Origin: SIG480 sp045539475
Lineage (GTDB): Bacteria > Bacillota > Clostridia > Oscillospirales > JAAYXM01
Assembly (NCBI GenBank): GCA_045539475.1
Contig: JAZQFJ010000003.1
Location: forward strand, 16,758-80,757
DNA: 64,000 nucleotides
Direction of reading: 5' to 3'
Shown: positions 42,059-51,500 of the stretch, in pieces
Numbering within the stretch: position 1 is the first letter of the stretch
How the letters are laid out: each line of letters starts with the position of its first letter
Program-made: the position numbers and the translations under genes
Notes under the pieces: model-generated
Databases searched by the model: none
Seen by the model: the letters and a program-made list of their open reading frames with translations, nothing else
Told to the model about the DNA's origin: nothing

Positions 42059-42087
42059 GGATAAATTTAACAAATTGGAAATATTTA

Positions 42088-43029
42088 TCAATACTCCGAA
42101 ATTTCGGCGTCTATCGTTTCAATAAACCTTAAGCATTTATCGGAGAGTTCGTACGAAAACTCCATACGCGCGATTCTCTGCGCTTCTTCATAGTTTCCGC
42201 TCTTCACCGCTTCTTCCGCACGAAGGCAGGCATCAATTACCTCCTGCGCTTCCGCGGTTATTTCTTCCCACATCGAATCATAACCCTCATCGTCATCCCG
42301 CTCGTGCTCTATAATCTTGGTGAGCTCTGCGCGAATATTTGCAGAGGTGGCGAGCGCATCATTCTTATGCCGATCATCCTTTGACATTTCAAAGGTGTTG
42401 AGACAGTGGTTTGCATAGTTTGCATCGGTGATATACTGCATGCTCTTTGCGTACTCCAAAAGCACGGTATACCGGCTTGACATACGCGTAAGCTTGTTGT
42501 AAATGCCGTCATCAATACGAATAGAGCTCATAACAGACTGAAAGTCCTCATTTTCTTCTGTAAATCCTTCTGCAGGAGCCTCATAAGCAAAGCGGTAGAA
42601 AGCGTCAACGCCCTTGACGATAAAGTCAACCCTGACTCTTTCATCATCATCTGAAACAACCTTTGATCCACTGCATTTTCCGTACTTTGCAGGACGGCTT
42701 CCCGTAAGCTCCAGCACGCTCTCGGTGTACTCCTGAACCGTCAGGATATCGTTATTCTCCATATCGGGGACATATACGCTTATTGCAATATCATCTCCCT
42801 CAAACGTGATATATCCGTCAAGGTCGAAATTACCCACACGCTCGTATTTTTCCGGATACTCAAGGATTATTCCGTAAAGCTTGTTTTCATAGCGTGCAAG
42901 CGCTCCGGTATCATAATCTGCCGGGTCAAAGCTTATGCCGGAAATGTAATCCTCACGCGGCGACATACTGCATGCACCGAGAGATAAACAAATCGCGAAA
43001 GCCATTGCAAAACATATTATTTTTTTCAT
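42088..43029 (-). CDS. Lipoprotein of unknown function
   Basis: A 313-residue exported lipoprotein with lipobox LSLGAC near residue 20. Residues 45-170 are beta-rich (YGIILEYPEKYERVG, YITFEGDDIAISVYVP), a pattern seen in PsbP/DUF-type lipoproteins; residues 175-313 are mainly helical and acidic. I cannot name a family. Its ATG overlaps the yifB stop by four bases. Confidence 0.75.
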   Translation of the reverse strand: MKKIICFAMAFAICLSLGACSMSPREDYISGISFDPADYDTGALARYENKLYGIILEYPEKYERVGNFDLDGYITFEGDDIAISVYVPDMENNDILTVQEYTESVLELTGSRPAKYGKCSGSKVVSDDDERVRVDFIVKGVDAFYRFAYEAPAEGFTEENEDFQSVMSSIRIDDGIYNKLTRMSSRYTVLLEYAKSMQYITDANYANHCLNTFEMSKDDRHKNDALATSANIRAELTKIIEHERDDDEGYDSMWEEITAEAQEVIDACLRAEEAVKSGNYEEAQRIARMEFSYELSDKCLRFIETIDAEISEY

Positions 43030-44546
43030 CTGTTTTCACTCCTGTCAAGAGAACGGTATTGAATTGCCTCGGCAATGTGCTCGGCACAGATAATGTCCGA
43101 CTCCGCCATATCGGCAATGGTAAGGGAAAGCTTCAGTATCTTATCATATGAACGTCCGGTAAGCCCGAGCGCGTCAAACGCATTTTTCAAAAGCTCTTTC
43201 GCGTCATCGGAAAGCTTTGCAAGCTCGTGCAGTCTCCGCGGCGAGAGATGCGCATTACATGCAACGCCGCGTGCTCTTGCACGCTCGCGCGCACGGTTTA
43301 CGCGCTTGCGTATCTCTGCCGAAGGCTCCCCGTCCGCTTTTTTTGACATATCCTCATAGGTTACATTCGGCACATTTATATGGATATCAATTCTATCCAT
43401 AAGCGGGCCGGAAACACGCCCCATATATTTTTCCACCGCACTCTCGCTGCAGGTGCAGGTATGCACTCCGTTCTCATAGCCGTGCCACCCGCATTTACAC
43501 GGATTCATCGCACAGACGAGCATAAACCGAGCCGGATAGTTTGCCGTGCCGGCAACGCGGGAAATTGCAACCTCGCCGGTCTCCATCGGCTGTCGCAGAA
43601 CCTCAAGCGCATCGCGCCGGAACTCCGGAAGCTCGTCGAGGAACAGTACGCCGTTATGTGCAAGGGAAATCTCGCCCGGCCGAAGCGCGGAGCTTCCTCC
43701 CGAAAGGCTTACGGGAGACGTGCTGTGATGCGGAGCGCGGAACGGTCTTGACGTAAGAAGAGGTCTCTCTTCCGACACAAGCCCCACAAGCGAATGCATT
43801 TCCGTTGCCTCAAGCGCCTCTTCGCGCGTCATATCCGGAAGAATTGACGGTATGCGCGATGCAAGCATACTCTTTCCCGAGCCCGGAGGTCCTATCATCA
43901 GTATATTATGTCCGCCGGCGGCGGCAATCTCTATTGCACGTTTCACATTTTCCTGACCGCGCACATCTGCAAAGTCCGGAATGGAAATATTTTCATTCTC
44001 ATCCGGGATCCATTGCGGTTCACGGGAAAGGTACGCATCGCTGTTCAAGTGGTTTACCACCTCTGATACATCACGCGCACCGAAAACCTCAAGCTCTTCT
44101 CCGGCAAGAGCCGCCTCTCGCGCATTGGCCCGCGGCACAAACAGAGTTTTTATACCTGCCGCCTTCGCCGCAAGCGCCATTGAAAGAACACCGCGTGCGG
44201 GACGAAGCTCACCGGTAAGCGAAAGCTCTCCAATGAATGCGCAGCTCTCCGGAACCGATTTTATCTGATGCGCCGATGCAAGCACCGAAAGCAGAATCGG
44301 AAGGTCATACACCGCGCCTTCCTTCTTTTTGCCGGCAGGCGCAAGATTTACCGTTATATGCCCTGACGGAAAGCGAATAGGAAGAGTTTTTGCCGCGGCG
44401 CGGACGCGGTCCCGCGATTCCCTGACCGCCGTATCGGCAAGGCCGATCACCTCAAACCCCATCATTCCGCCGGACAGAACGCACTCTGCAGTCACGATAA
44501 AACCACTTGCTCCCGAAAGCCCGAGCGTATAAATTTTTGATACCAT
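43026..44546 (-). CDS. YifB/ComM-family AAA+ ATPase
   Basis: A 506-residue Mg-chelatase-like ATPase. The N-terminal half is a Lon-protease-like domain (VEVIGLADTAVRESRDRVRAA); the AAA core has Walker A MIGPPGSGKSML and Walker B VLFLDELPEF; a Cys pair CNPCKCGWHG is seen before the C-terminal lid. ComM homologues are helicases that promote branch migration in transformation. No competence genes are adjacent. Confidence 0.94.
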   Translation of the reverse strand: MVSKIYTLGLSGASGFIVTAECVLSGGMMGFEVIGLADTAVRESRDRVRAAAKTLPIRFPSGHITVNLAPAGKKKEGAVYDLPILLSVLASAHQIKSVPESCAFIGELSLTGELRPARGVLSMALAAKAAGIKTLFVPRANAREAALAGEELEVFGARDVSEVVNHLNSDAYLSREPQWIPDENENISIPDFADVRGQENVKRAIEIAAAGGHNILMIGPPGSGKSMLASRIPSILPDMTREEALEATEMHSLVGLVSEERPLLTSRPFRAPHHSTSPVSLSGGSSALRPGEISLAHNGVLFLDELPEFRRDALEVLRQPMETGEVAISRVAGTANYPARFMLVCAMNPCKCGWHGYENGVHTCTCSESAVEKYMGRVSGPLMDRIDIHINVPNVTYEDMSKKADGEPSAEIRKRVNRARERARARGVACNAHLSPRRLHELAKLSDDAKELLKNAFDALGLTGRSYDKILKLSLTIADMAESDIICAEHIAEAIQYRSLDRSENR

Positions 44547-44612
44547 ATCCGTATCCCCTGTCTGTGAATAAAATCACAAAAATCTGTATGTATATATTGT
44601 ATCACATAAAAA

Positions 44613-44643
44613 CCGCCTGTACAAGTATAATTTGCACAGGCGG
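44613..44643 (-). terminator. Terminator of the azlCD unit
   Basis: CCGCCTGTACAA (44613-44624) pairs with TTGCACAGGCGG (44632-44643) with one mismatch; a T-run follows on the minus strand, four bases after the azlD stop. Confidence 0.75.
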
Positions 44644-44647
44644 GAAG

Positions 44648-44959
44648 TTACATCATCTTCATTATCCATTCCGTGCAGAATACCACAGCGCAGGACAGCG
44701 CCGCGACGGTGAGAAGACTTTTGCCGCGCAGAGCAAGCGCCACTGCCGCCACAAAGCCGATTGCGGCAGAAGCGGGCGATGACGTTGAATAAAAAATTGC
44801 AGGAACCGTCATAACCGCAAGCACGGTATACGGTATGTAATACAAAAATGAAATGATAAAACGGTTTTGAATTTTCTTTTTAATAAGCACAAGCGGAAGC
44901 ATCCTTATAAGATACGTTATCCCCGCCATAACCGCAAGATATATCCAGTAACTATGCAT
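44648..44959 (-). CDS. azlD: AzlD-like branched-chain amino-acid transport protein
   Basis: A 103-residue membrane protein with three to four helices (YLAVMAGITYLIRMLPLVLI at the start). AzlD pairs with AzlC to export branched-chain amino acids or analogues. It overlaps azlC by eight bases. Confidence 0.9.
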   Translation of the reverse strand: MHSYWIYLAVMAGITYLIRMLPLVLIKKKIQNRFIISFLYYIPYTVLAVMTVPAIFYSTSSPASAAIGFVAAVALALRGKSLLTVAALSCAVVFCTEWIMKMM

Positions 44960-45671
44960 TCTCGCCGCCCTCCTCTATGTTGACCGGAGCGAGTACAGCA
45001 AACAACGCGCTTGCCACTACGGCGCAGATGATAACCGTGAACCCGGACGGCACCTCTTTAAGATACGGAAAATACTTAAACGCACAGGATAGCGCAACAG
45101 CGAACAGCACGCACACAAGGCAACGTCTGTTCACCTTCATCACGGGAACAACTATCGCAACAAACATTCCGTAAATCGCAATGCCGAGTGCAGAAACCAC
45201 AGCCGCAGGAAGAATATTTCCCGCCGCCGCACCAATGAGCGTGCCGATGCTCCAACCAAGATACGGCATAAGAATAAGTCCGTACATATATTTTCGTCCG
45301 ACTGTGCCGGTCTTTTCGCTCGCAACCGCAAAAACCTCATCTGTGTTTACAAATGAGATTAAAAACCTGTCCGGCAAACATATGCTCTCGCCCAGCTTCT
45401 GCGAGAGCGAAACCGACATCAGCGCATATCGCAGATTTATCACAATCTGCGACACTGCAAGCTCTATTAGCGTTCCACCCGTGACCATTATCGGCACAGC
45501 AGCAAGCTGCCCTGCGCTTGTTACATTCGTCATTGAAATGACAACTGCTTCAAAAACAGAAAGACCTCTCTCAACGGCGAATATGCCAAACGCAAAAGCA
45601 ACGGAGAGGTATCCGAGGCATATCGGCATTCCGTCCGCTATTCCCTTTGTAAATTTGTTGTGTTCAATCAT
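44952..45671 (-). CDS. azlC: AzlC-like branched-chain amino-acid exporter subunit
   Basis: A 239-residue membrane protein with about seven helices; GIADGMPICLGYLSVAFAFGIFAVE and MTNVTSAGQLAAVPIMVTGG are AzlC signature areas. Together with AzlD it forms an exporter. Its ATG overlaps the gtrA stop by four bases. Confidence 0.92.
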   Translation of the reverse strand: MIEHNKFTKGIADGMPICLGYLSVAFAFGIFAVERGLSVFEAVVISMTNVTSAGQLAAVPIMVTGGTLIELAVSQIVINLRYALMSVSLSQKLGESICLPDRFLISFVNTDEVFAVASEKTGTVGRKYMYGLILMPYLGWSIGTLIGAAAGNILPAAVVSALGIAIYGMFVAIVVPVMKVNRRCLVCVLFAVALSCAFKYFPYLKEVPSGFTVIICAVVASALFAVLAPVNIEEGGENA

Positions 45672-46084
45672 TTTTCCGCCTGCTTTTCCACTCTTGTATT
45701 TTCCTGATTTTTATAAATTATAAACTTGGAGAATAAAAACTCCGTTATGAAATTGAGAAGCATCGTTACAATCAAGATTATGTAATCATTAACCCCCGCG
45801 CTCTCTGCCAGATGCCCGCCCCAAGTTGAAAGAGGGGTAAAGACAGCATAAAAGGCAAAAAGCTTCGTCATCGCCACAGGTATGTTTGCCGCAGACTTGA
45901 AAGTATACCGGCGGTTGAAGGTAAAATTCCATATTATCGACAAAATCAGAGAGACAAGATACCCCGGCCAGTAGCTCCAGCGAAAAACCTCGTTGAATAC
46001 CGTGAATGAGCCGACCTGTATCACTCCCGCAGAAATTGAAAACAGCGTGAATTTTATCATCTGCAAAACATTACTTTTATTCAT
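45668..46084 (-). CDS. GtrA-family membrane protein
   Basis: A 138-residue protein with four helices (FTLFSISAGVIQVGSFTVFNE, YLVSLILSIIWNFTFNRRYTF). GtrA-type proteins are thought to flip lipid-linked sugars for surface glycans; the partner glycosyltransferase is not nearby. ATG 46084 is the first strong ATG after a distant AAAGGA; its leader (46085-46216) is a duplicate of that of the DUF896 gene. Confidence 0.85.
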   Translation of the reverse strand: MNKSNVLQMIKFTLFSISAGVIQVGSFTVFNEVFRWSYWPGYLVSLILSIIWNFTFNRRYTFKSAANIPVAMTKLFAFYAVFTPLSTWGGHLAESAGVNDYIILIVTMLLNFITEFLFSKFIIYKNQENTRVEKQAEK

Positions 46085-46216
46085 TTTTATAACCATTCCT
46101 TTCACTGCGTTGAAGGCACAAAAAAATATATTATAAAATCAAAATGCATTGCATTTTGTACCATACCTCTTCACTCTTAACTTTTCCCTCTTACCTGTCT
46201 GAATTTATTCAGACTT
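46082..46216 (-). repeat. 135-bp direct repeat, copy A (leader of gtrA)
   Basis: Matches 46413-46547 at 130 of 135 positions with no gap. On the minus strand it runs from a GTCTGAA/TTCAGAC hairpin through an AAAATGCA/TGCATTTT palindrome to AAAGGAATGGTTATAAAAATG. Copy A's hairpin contains the stop codon of the DUF896 gene. Confidence 0.92.
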
Positions 46217-46415
46217 TCTTCTCTACCTTTTTCTTGTTGCCTTTTTCATCAACCACATATACGTTGCTGAGTGCATTTTCCATTCCCTGACGGAATTTTG
46301 CAATATATTCCTTGCGAAGCTTTGCCTGTTCTTCCTTTTCTGCAGCAGTCAGCCCTTCGCCTTTTGATTTCTTCGCAAGCTCGTTTATCCTTGCAACAAG
46401 CTTATCAAATTCCAT
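46209..46415 (-). CDS. DUF896 (UPF0291) small protein
   Basis: A 68-residue helical protein of the YnzC/UPF0291 family (VARINELAKKSKGEGLTAAEKEEQAKLRKEYIAKFRQG). The role is unknown; Bacillus members are linked to the SOS region. It lies between two near-identical 135-bp repeats that supply its leader and overlap its stop. ATG 46415 is preferred over the in-frame upstream start at 46445. Confidence 0.88.
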   Translation of the reverse strand: MEFDKLVARINELAKKSKGEGLTAAEKEEQAKLRKEYIAKFRQGMENALSNVYVVDEKGNKKKVEKKV

Positions 46416-46547
46416 TTTTATAACCATTCCTTTCACTGTGTTCAAGGCACAAAAAAATATATAATAAAATCAAAATGCACTGCATTTTGTACCTTACCTC
46501 TTCACTCTTAACTTTTCCCTCTTACCTGTCTGAATTTATTCAGACTT
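46413..46547 (-). repeat. 135-bp direct repeat, copy B (leader of DUF896)
   Basis: Second copy, 331 bases upstream of copy A on the minus strand, with five substitutions. It ends at the DUF896 start codon. Confidence 0.92.
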
Positions 46548-46581
46548 CTGCTCCTCCCGAACACCTTTAGTTTATAATAAG

Positions 46582-46610
46582 AGTATACCACTTTTTTCCT
46601 GTCTGTGCAA
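46582..46610 (-). promoter_or_regulatory. Probable promoter of DUF896-gtrA-azlCD
   Basis: On the minus strand TTGCAC (46605-46610) and TATACT (46582-46587) are 17 bases apart. A leader of about 160 bases covering repeat copy B follows. Confidence 0.55.
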
Positions 46611-46612
46611 CA

Positions 46613-46644
46613 AAAAACACACAGATACGCTCCTGTGTGTTTTT
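46613..46644 (-). terminator. Terminator of the aldo/keto reductase gene
   Basis: AAAAACACACAG (46613-46624) pairs with CTGTGTGTTTTT (46633-46644), 13 bases past the stop. Confidence 0.85.
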
Positions 46645-46656
46645 CCTTTTCGCTTT

Positions 46657-47661
46657 TTAAATTTCATCCTCGCCGAGGATTGCATCTATTTCGGAAAGCT
46701 CTTCACCGCTGAAATCCACGCGCTGTGTCATTCTGATATTTTCAATTATCTGCTCCGGTTTAGATGCGCCGATAAGCACACTCGTTATTCCGTCACGGCT
46801 GTACACCCACGAAAGCGCCATCTGAGCAAGCGTTTGACCGCGCCGCGCGGCTATCTCGTTGAGCTTCCGGAGCTTAATCAGAAGCGATGGCGAAATCGAG
46901 TTTTCATTTAAAAATCTGCCGTCTGTTTTCACGCGGCTGTCGCTTGGAATTCCGTTCAGATATCGCTCCGAAAGAAGACCTTGTGCAAGCGGGCTGAAGA
47001 TAATCATGCCTTTTTTTCTCCGCCTTGCGCTACTAAGAATCCCGTTTTTTTCAACAGTTCTGTCAAGAATCGAATACCGATTCTGATTTATGACAAACGG
47101 ACAGCGAAGCTCTTCTAATATATCTGCCGCTTTTTCCATCGTCTCACCGTCATAGTTTGAAAGCCCTGCATAAAGTGCTTTTCCACTCTTTACAATGCTA
47201 TCCAAAGCCCACATTGTTTCATAAAGCGGAGTTTCGGGATCCGGTCTGTGATGGTAAAAAACATCAACATAGTCAAGCTTTAATCTCTTTAAGCTTTGGT
47301 CAATGCTTGCGATAAGATATTTTTTGCTGCCTTTATCTCCGTAAGGTCCGGGCCACATATAATAGCCGGCTTTTGTGCTTATTATCATTTCATCACGGTA
47401 AGGTTTCATGTGCTTATTCAGTATCTCGCCGAAATTCGTCTCCGCGCTTCCGGCTTCGGGACCGTAATTATTGGCAAGGTCAAAATGTGTTATGCCGTTA
47501 TCAAATGCCGTAAAACACATTTTGCACATGTTTTCATAGTCGCCGGTGTCGCCGAAATTGTGCCAGAGCCCCAATGAAACTGCAGGAAGCTTCAGCCCGC
47601 TTTCCCCGCAGTTTTTGTATAACATTTTCTCATATCTTTTTTCATTTGCACTGTATGCCAT
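46657..47661 (-). CDS. Aldo/keto reductase, L-glyceraldehyde 3-phosphate reductase type
   Basis: A 334-residue AKR (AKR14/YghZ-like). The TIM barrel shows SLGLWHNFGDTGDYENM, FDLANNYGPEAGSAE with catalytic Asp and Tyr, the Lys in ISTKAGYYMWPGPYGDKGSKKYL, and DVFYHHRPDPETPL with the His. It reduces aldehydes with NADPH; the inserted WPGPYG segment is typical of the glyceraldehyde-3-phosphate reductase group. ATG 47661 follows GGGAGG. Confidence 0.9.
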   Translation of the reverse strand: MAYSANEKRYEKMLYKNCGESGLKLPAVSLGLWHNFGDTGDYENMCKMCFTAFDNGITHFDLANNYGPEAGSAETNFGEILNKHMKPYRDEMIISTKAGYYMWPGPYGDKGSKKYLIASIDQSLKRLKLDYVDVFYHHRPDPETPLYETMWALDSIVKSGKALYAGLSNYDGETMEKAADILEELRCPFVINQNRYSILDRTVEKNGILSSARRRKKGMIIFSPLAQGLLSERYLNGIPSDSRVKTDGRFLNENSISPSLLIKLRKLNEIAARRGQTLAQMALSWVYSRDGITSVLIGASKPEQIIENIRMTQRVDFSGEELSEIDAILGEDEI

Positions 47662-47770
47662 AGTTTTCCTCCCGATACATTCAGATGTTAGAATATCTCT
47701 TAAAACATTCTTTATTACAACATACGTTTTCTTTGTTATCCTTGGCATTATCAACTCAAGTTATGCGCTT

Positions 47771-47799
47771 ATTATACGCTTCCGGGCAAGACTTGTCAA
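47771..47799 (-). promoter_or_regulatory. Consensus promoter of the aldo/keto reductase
   Basis: TTGACA (47794-47799) and TATAAT (47771-47776) on the minus strand, spacer 17. A leader of about 100 bases follows. Confidence 0.8.
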
Positions 47800-47812
47800 T
47801 GCATAACAAAAA

Positions 47813-47836
47813 CCCGCGGGGTGGAAACCCCGCGGG
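47813..47836 (-). terminator. Terminator of the RelE-type pair
   Basis: CCCGCGGGGT and ACCCCGCGGG with a GGAA loop, followed by TTTTTGTT on the minus strand. Identical hairpin to 48461-48484. Confidence 0.9.
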
Positions 47837-47843
47837 AAAAGCT

Positions 47844-48062
47844 TTAAAACATCTTATCCAAATTATCCCAATCAACTTCTGTGCTGTCGATAAATCCGCT
47901 CTTCTCGGCAGACTCAATGGCAACCGCCTCTTCCGCTGTTGTTTTTGTGAAATCCGGATCCCATGCAATTACAAGCTTTTTTATAAACTCATACGCAAAA
48001 TTCTTATCGCTCTCCGGCAGCATATCAATAAGACGTGCTGCTTCCATTGCTACATTTGACAT
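47844..48062 (-). CDS. Probable antitoxin of the RelE-type pair
   Basis: A 72-residue acidic helical protein (MSNVAMEAARLIDMLPESDKNFAYEFIKKLVIAWDPDF) with an unstructured acidic C-terminus, as antitoxins have. It lacks a recognisable DNA-binding domain of the common types. It lies 18 bases downstream of the toxin gene, before a strong terminator. Confidence 0.7.
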   Translation of the reverse strand: MSNVAMEAARLIDMLPESDKNFAYEFIKKLVIAWDPDFTKTTAEEAVAIESAEKSGFIDSTEVDWDNLDKMF

Positions 48063-48080
48063 ACAAAAACCTCCTTGTTT

Positions 48081-48341
48081 TCACTTATATATGTCTCCTC
48101 GGTTCCCAATCGCTAAAACAAATAGTATATCAACAGTATTCTCCGTACCATATTTAAATATAACACGCCACTGCCCTATCCGAAGCCGTTTACGCTCATC
48201 GGAATATCCTTGCATTGGTTTAATATCACCTTCCGGAGGTGTAAGCGTCAATCCTTCTATCGCTTTTCGTATTCTTAAAACTGATTTTTTATCCAACCTG
48301 CTTAAGAACTTAAGTGCGTCTTTTGAATATCTGATTAACAT
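48081..48341 (-). CDS. RelE/ParE-superfamily toxin
   Basis: An 86-residue protein with the compact RelE fold: SKDALKFLSRLDKKSVLRIRKAIEGL, DIKPMQGYSDERKRLRIGQWRVIFKY, and ILFVLAIGNRGDIY. The conserved Arg and the terminal R/Y match mRNA-interferase residues. It precedes its antitoxin, an inverted order as in higBA. ATG 48341 is preferred to the ATG at 48350, which abuts the ribosome site. Confidence 0.88.
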   Translation of the reverse strand: MLIRYSKDALKFLSRLDKKSVLRIRKAIEGLTLTPPEGDIKPMQGYSDERKRLRIGQWRVIFKYGTENTVDILFVLAIGNRGDIYK

Positions 48342-48379
48342 ACATTCCATCCTCTTATGAACGTGTTCTCTGTGATTAC

Positions 48380-48408
48380 ATTATACGCTTTCCTCTGAGA
48401 TTTGTCAA
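48380..48408 (-). promoter_or_regulatory. Consensus promoter of the RelE-type pair
   Basis: TTGACA (48403-48408) and TATAAT (48380-48385) on the minus strand with a 17-base spacer. A GAAC/GTTC half palindrome lies just downstream (about 48359-48368). Confidence 0.8.
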
Positions 48409-48460
48409 TATTTCAAAACGCGCCTCTCTATGCACACATTGTCAAAACACACAACAAAAA

Positions 48461-48484
48461 CCCGCGGGGTGGAAACCCCGCGGG
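48461..48484 (-). terminator. Terminator of the S-layer protein gene
   Basis: The same CCCGCGGGGT/ACCCCGCGGG hairpin as at 47813-47836, T-rich after it on the minus strand, 29 bases past the stop. Confidence 0.9.
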
Positions 48485-48512
48485 AAAATAGTGAACTATT
48501 TATTTTTAAGGC

Positions 48513-51500
48513 TTAGTATTTGAAGAAGCCCTCTGCGAAGGAGTAGATACGGATGATCTGGCCTTCATACATCTGGATAACTGCGTTTGCGCCAACTACA
48601 GACTCATCAAGAACCTTTTCAGTTGACGGAACCTTTGTAAGGTGTGAGCCGTCATAAGACTCTTCACCGATTGCAACGATTACGCAACCGTCATCTTCGT
48701 GGAACTTAGCTGTTTTCGGAGCAGCCGCTGTGTAGTCTGTGGTTCCTTCAGTATAATCTCTGACAATCCAATCCTGAGAAACATCGTAGAAGGAAACGAT
48801 CTCGTTCTTCTCAGAAACAATGTTTACAGCATAGAAACCATTTGCCTTGTCGAATGTATCATTTACAGAGTGTGAAGGAGCCTTCTCTGATGCATTGTCA
48901 AGCATAATGATGTTGCCTTCTGCATCTACATCGTAGATAACGATGTCGCCGATAAGAGAATTAAGCTTTCCAACGCCGTCTGCCTCATTGAGGAAGGAAC
49001 CGGAAACTTTTCTCTGAACATCGTCAACAGTCTTAGCTGTGAAGATTTCCTTATCGTTGATAAGTGTAAGCTCTGCATAGTAAAGATCTGTTGCTCTGTT
49101 GTACTTCTGGTTTGCAGCAACAACATATGCATAGTTCTCATCTGTGTCATAGCTTGCGCCGGACATTGCGAGAGAAGAACCAACTGTTACAGCAGCTGCA
49201 ACGATGGAGTTGTTGCTTGTGTTACGTGTATTTACAATCCAGGATGTGTAAATCTTGGTGTTTGCTGTTGGGTTAACCCATGTATCCTGGCCAGCTTCCA
49301 TAACAGAAAGACCATTGATCTCTGCAGCGTTGATACCCTTAAGGTCGTTCATCTTGTAAACCTTATGGGAAACAGCTGTTCCTGCTGCAACCTTCTTTGC
49401 ATGAGTTGCAATATTAGTGCACTTATCAGTAAGATCATTCCAAGCGCTGCCACATGTAGCACAAACATGATTTGCTTCTACGTAGTCGTGAGTCTTGTCA
49501 TCACCAGTATGCTTACCGTCGCAGGGATCAGCTGTGCAAGCCTTAGCTTTCGGGTTACCATAAAGTGCGAAGAGAATTGAAGAATCGTTGAGTGCATACT
49601 TGCCTGCCGGGAGGAACTCTGCATCTTTAATAACAGCACCTTTAGCAATCTTATCAGTGTAAGTCTTTGTCTTTATAGGATTATTCTTGCTATCCTTGCT
49701 TTCTGCGTTTTTATTGTAGCCAAGGAAGTCCTGAGCGGAGAGGTCAACAGTGCCGTTGTCAAGAATCTTGTACTGAACTACAAGACCGAACTTTGCATTG
49801 TCTGCAAAATCAGTTGCCTTGTTGTTTCTGTCGTCGCTGAGGTTAGAAGAAACCGGTGTGTAGAGCTTGCCAACATTGTAGGAAGCGTATGTGCCGTCTA
49901 CAAAGCCAAGCTTTACGCGAGCGATCTGCTCCTGATCATCGTAGTAAGAGTTGAGGATTACAGCGTAGTTGCTGTCTTCGATAGATGTTGTATCATCAGC
50001 ATCAATCTGCATGATGAGGTTACCATGTACAAGGTACTTGGTATTTGCATTCATTGCACCAGCATTATCTCTGTAATAGTTGGTGTAGATGTTATCCTTG
50101 TTACCATAGTTAATGATACCAGCGTTTGTCCATGCATAGTATGCATTGCCATCAAGGATAACGCCGTTGTCATCTGTGAAGTCTTCAACAGCTGCTGTGA
50201 GTGTGTCTACCTTCTCGATGTAAACCTTGCCGTTTGCACGGTATACTACTACATAATCATCAACTGCAACTTCATCAACAAGAACTACGTCCTCAAGATC
50301 AAATGCTGTGTAGCCTGTAACCTTGATTGTTCCGCGCTCTGCGTTGTATGCTGTAACAGAACCGTAGTTGGAGCTTGCGCTGTCAACAACCTTGAACATG
50401 TAGCTGTATGTCTCGCCACCGTCAACGGATACGAAACGGTACTGTGCAAGAGACGGGATGCCCATATCACTGATGAAGTTTGTAGCATCTGCTGCATACT
50501 TGTTTTCTACTTTAGTGTATGAGGTCTCTGTAACATCCTTCGTTGCCGGGTCATCGCCCTGAACTTCCGTGTACTTCTTTGCACACTGAAGGCTGTCATA
50601 ATATCCATCGCTGGAAACGCTCTGGCTAGCAAGAACGTATGCATATGTGTTGATGTCCGCACGAACATCTGCCTTCAATGCTGCCTCCGCGCTCTTCTTT
50701 ACCTTTTCAACATCCTTGGATGTAACAACCTGCTTCTCAACTCCGTCTACCATGAAGCTGATGTACGGCTGTACCGGTACATTGCTTGAGCTCTTACCAT
50801 CCGGCATAACCTTTGTTGCGATTGCAGGTACTGTGTATGCTACTGTATCGCTGTGTACGAGAACGTTACCAACAACTTCAATGTTCTTATAGTTAAGACG
50901 ACCGCTGTCTTCGTTCTCAATCTTGTCTGCTGTGAAGTATACGTTTACCTTTGCGCCGAGCATATCGTCGTCAAGACCGCGGTCAAGGGTAATTGTATCA
51001 TAGTAAGTATTGCCCTTTTCATCCTTCTTCTCGAAGTATACTACAGACTCGTCTTCCTTCGGAGCTCTCCAGCTTGCTGCAAGAGCTTCACCCTCTTCGT
51101 CTGTTGCAAGAGCGTAACGCTCGTTAGCAACTACGATACCTGTAACCTTCTGAAGGTTCATGGTCATCTCACCAAGGGTCTTGTTGTAGTCTGTTCCAAA
51201 TGCGTTCATCTGAGAACCCGCACCTGTGATTGCGCTGTATGTGTATACAGATGAGAAGATTGTGTTGTGCATAAGCTTTGCAACGAGCTCACGTGTTGCG
51301 AGAACAGAAGGATCGCCTGTCCAGCCGTTGTAGATACCGAGGTCGATAGCCTTAGCTGTTACGTTTGCAATCCAGTTTGCGCCTGTGAAGCCTTCCTTAG
51401 CCGGATCGCAGCCGAGGATGACGAGGAGCATCTTTGTTGCTTCTGCAACTGTGATGTTGCCGTTCGGGTTGAACTTACCGCCGCCAACACCGGAAACGAT

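Noticed and set aside
41990..42087. Purine riboswitch upstream of xpt
   Set aside because: The stretch is short and lacks the conserved loop sequences; the promoter overlaps where the aptamer would lie.
48461..48484. CRISPR-like repeat with 47813-47836
   Set aside because: Only two copies, each a terminator hairpin 648 bases apart after unrelated genes; no spacer array.
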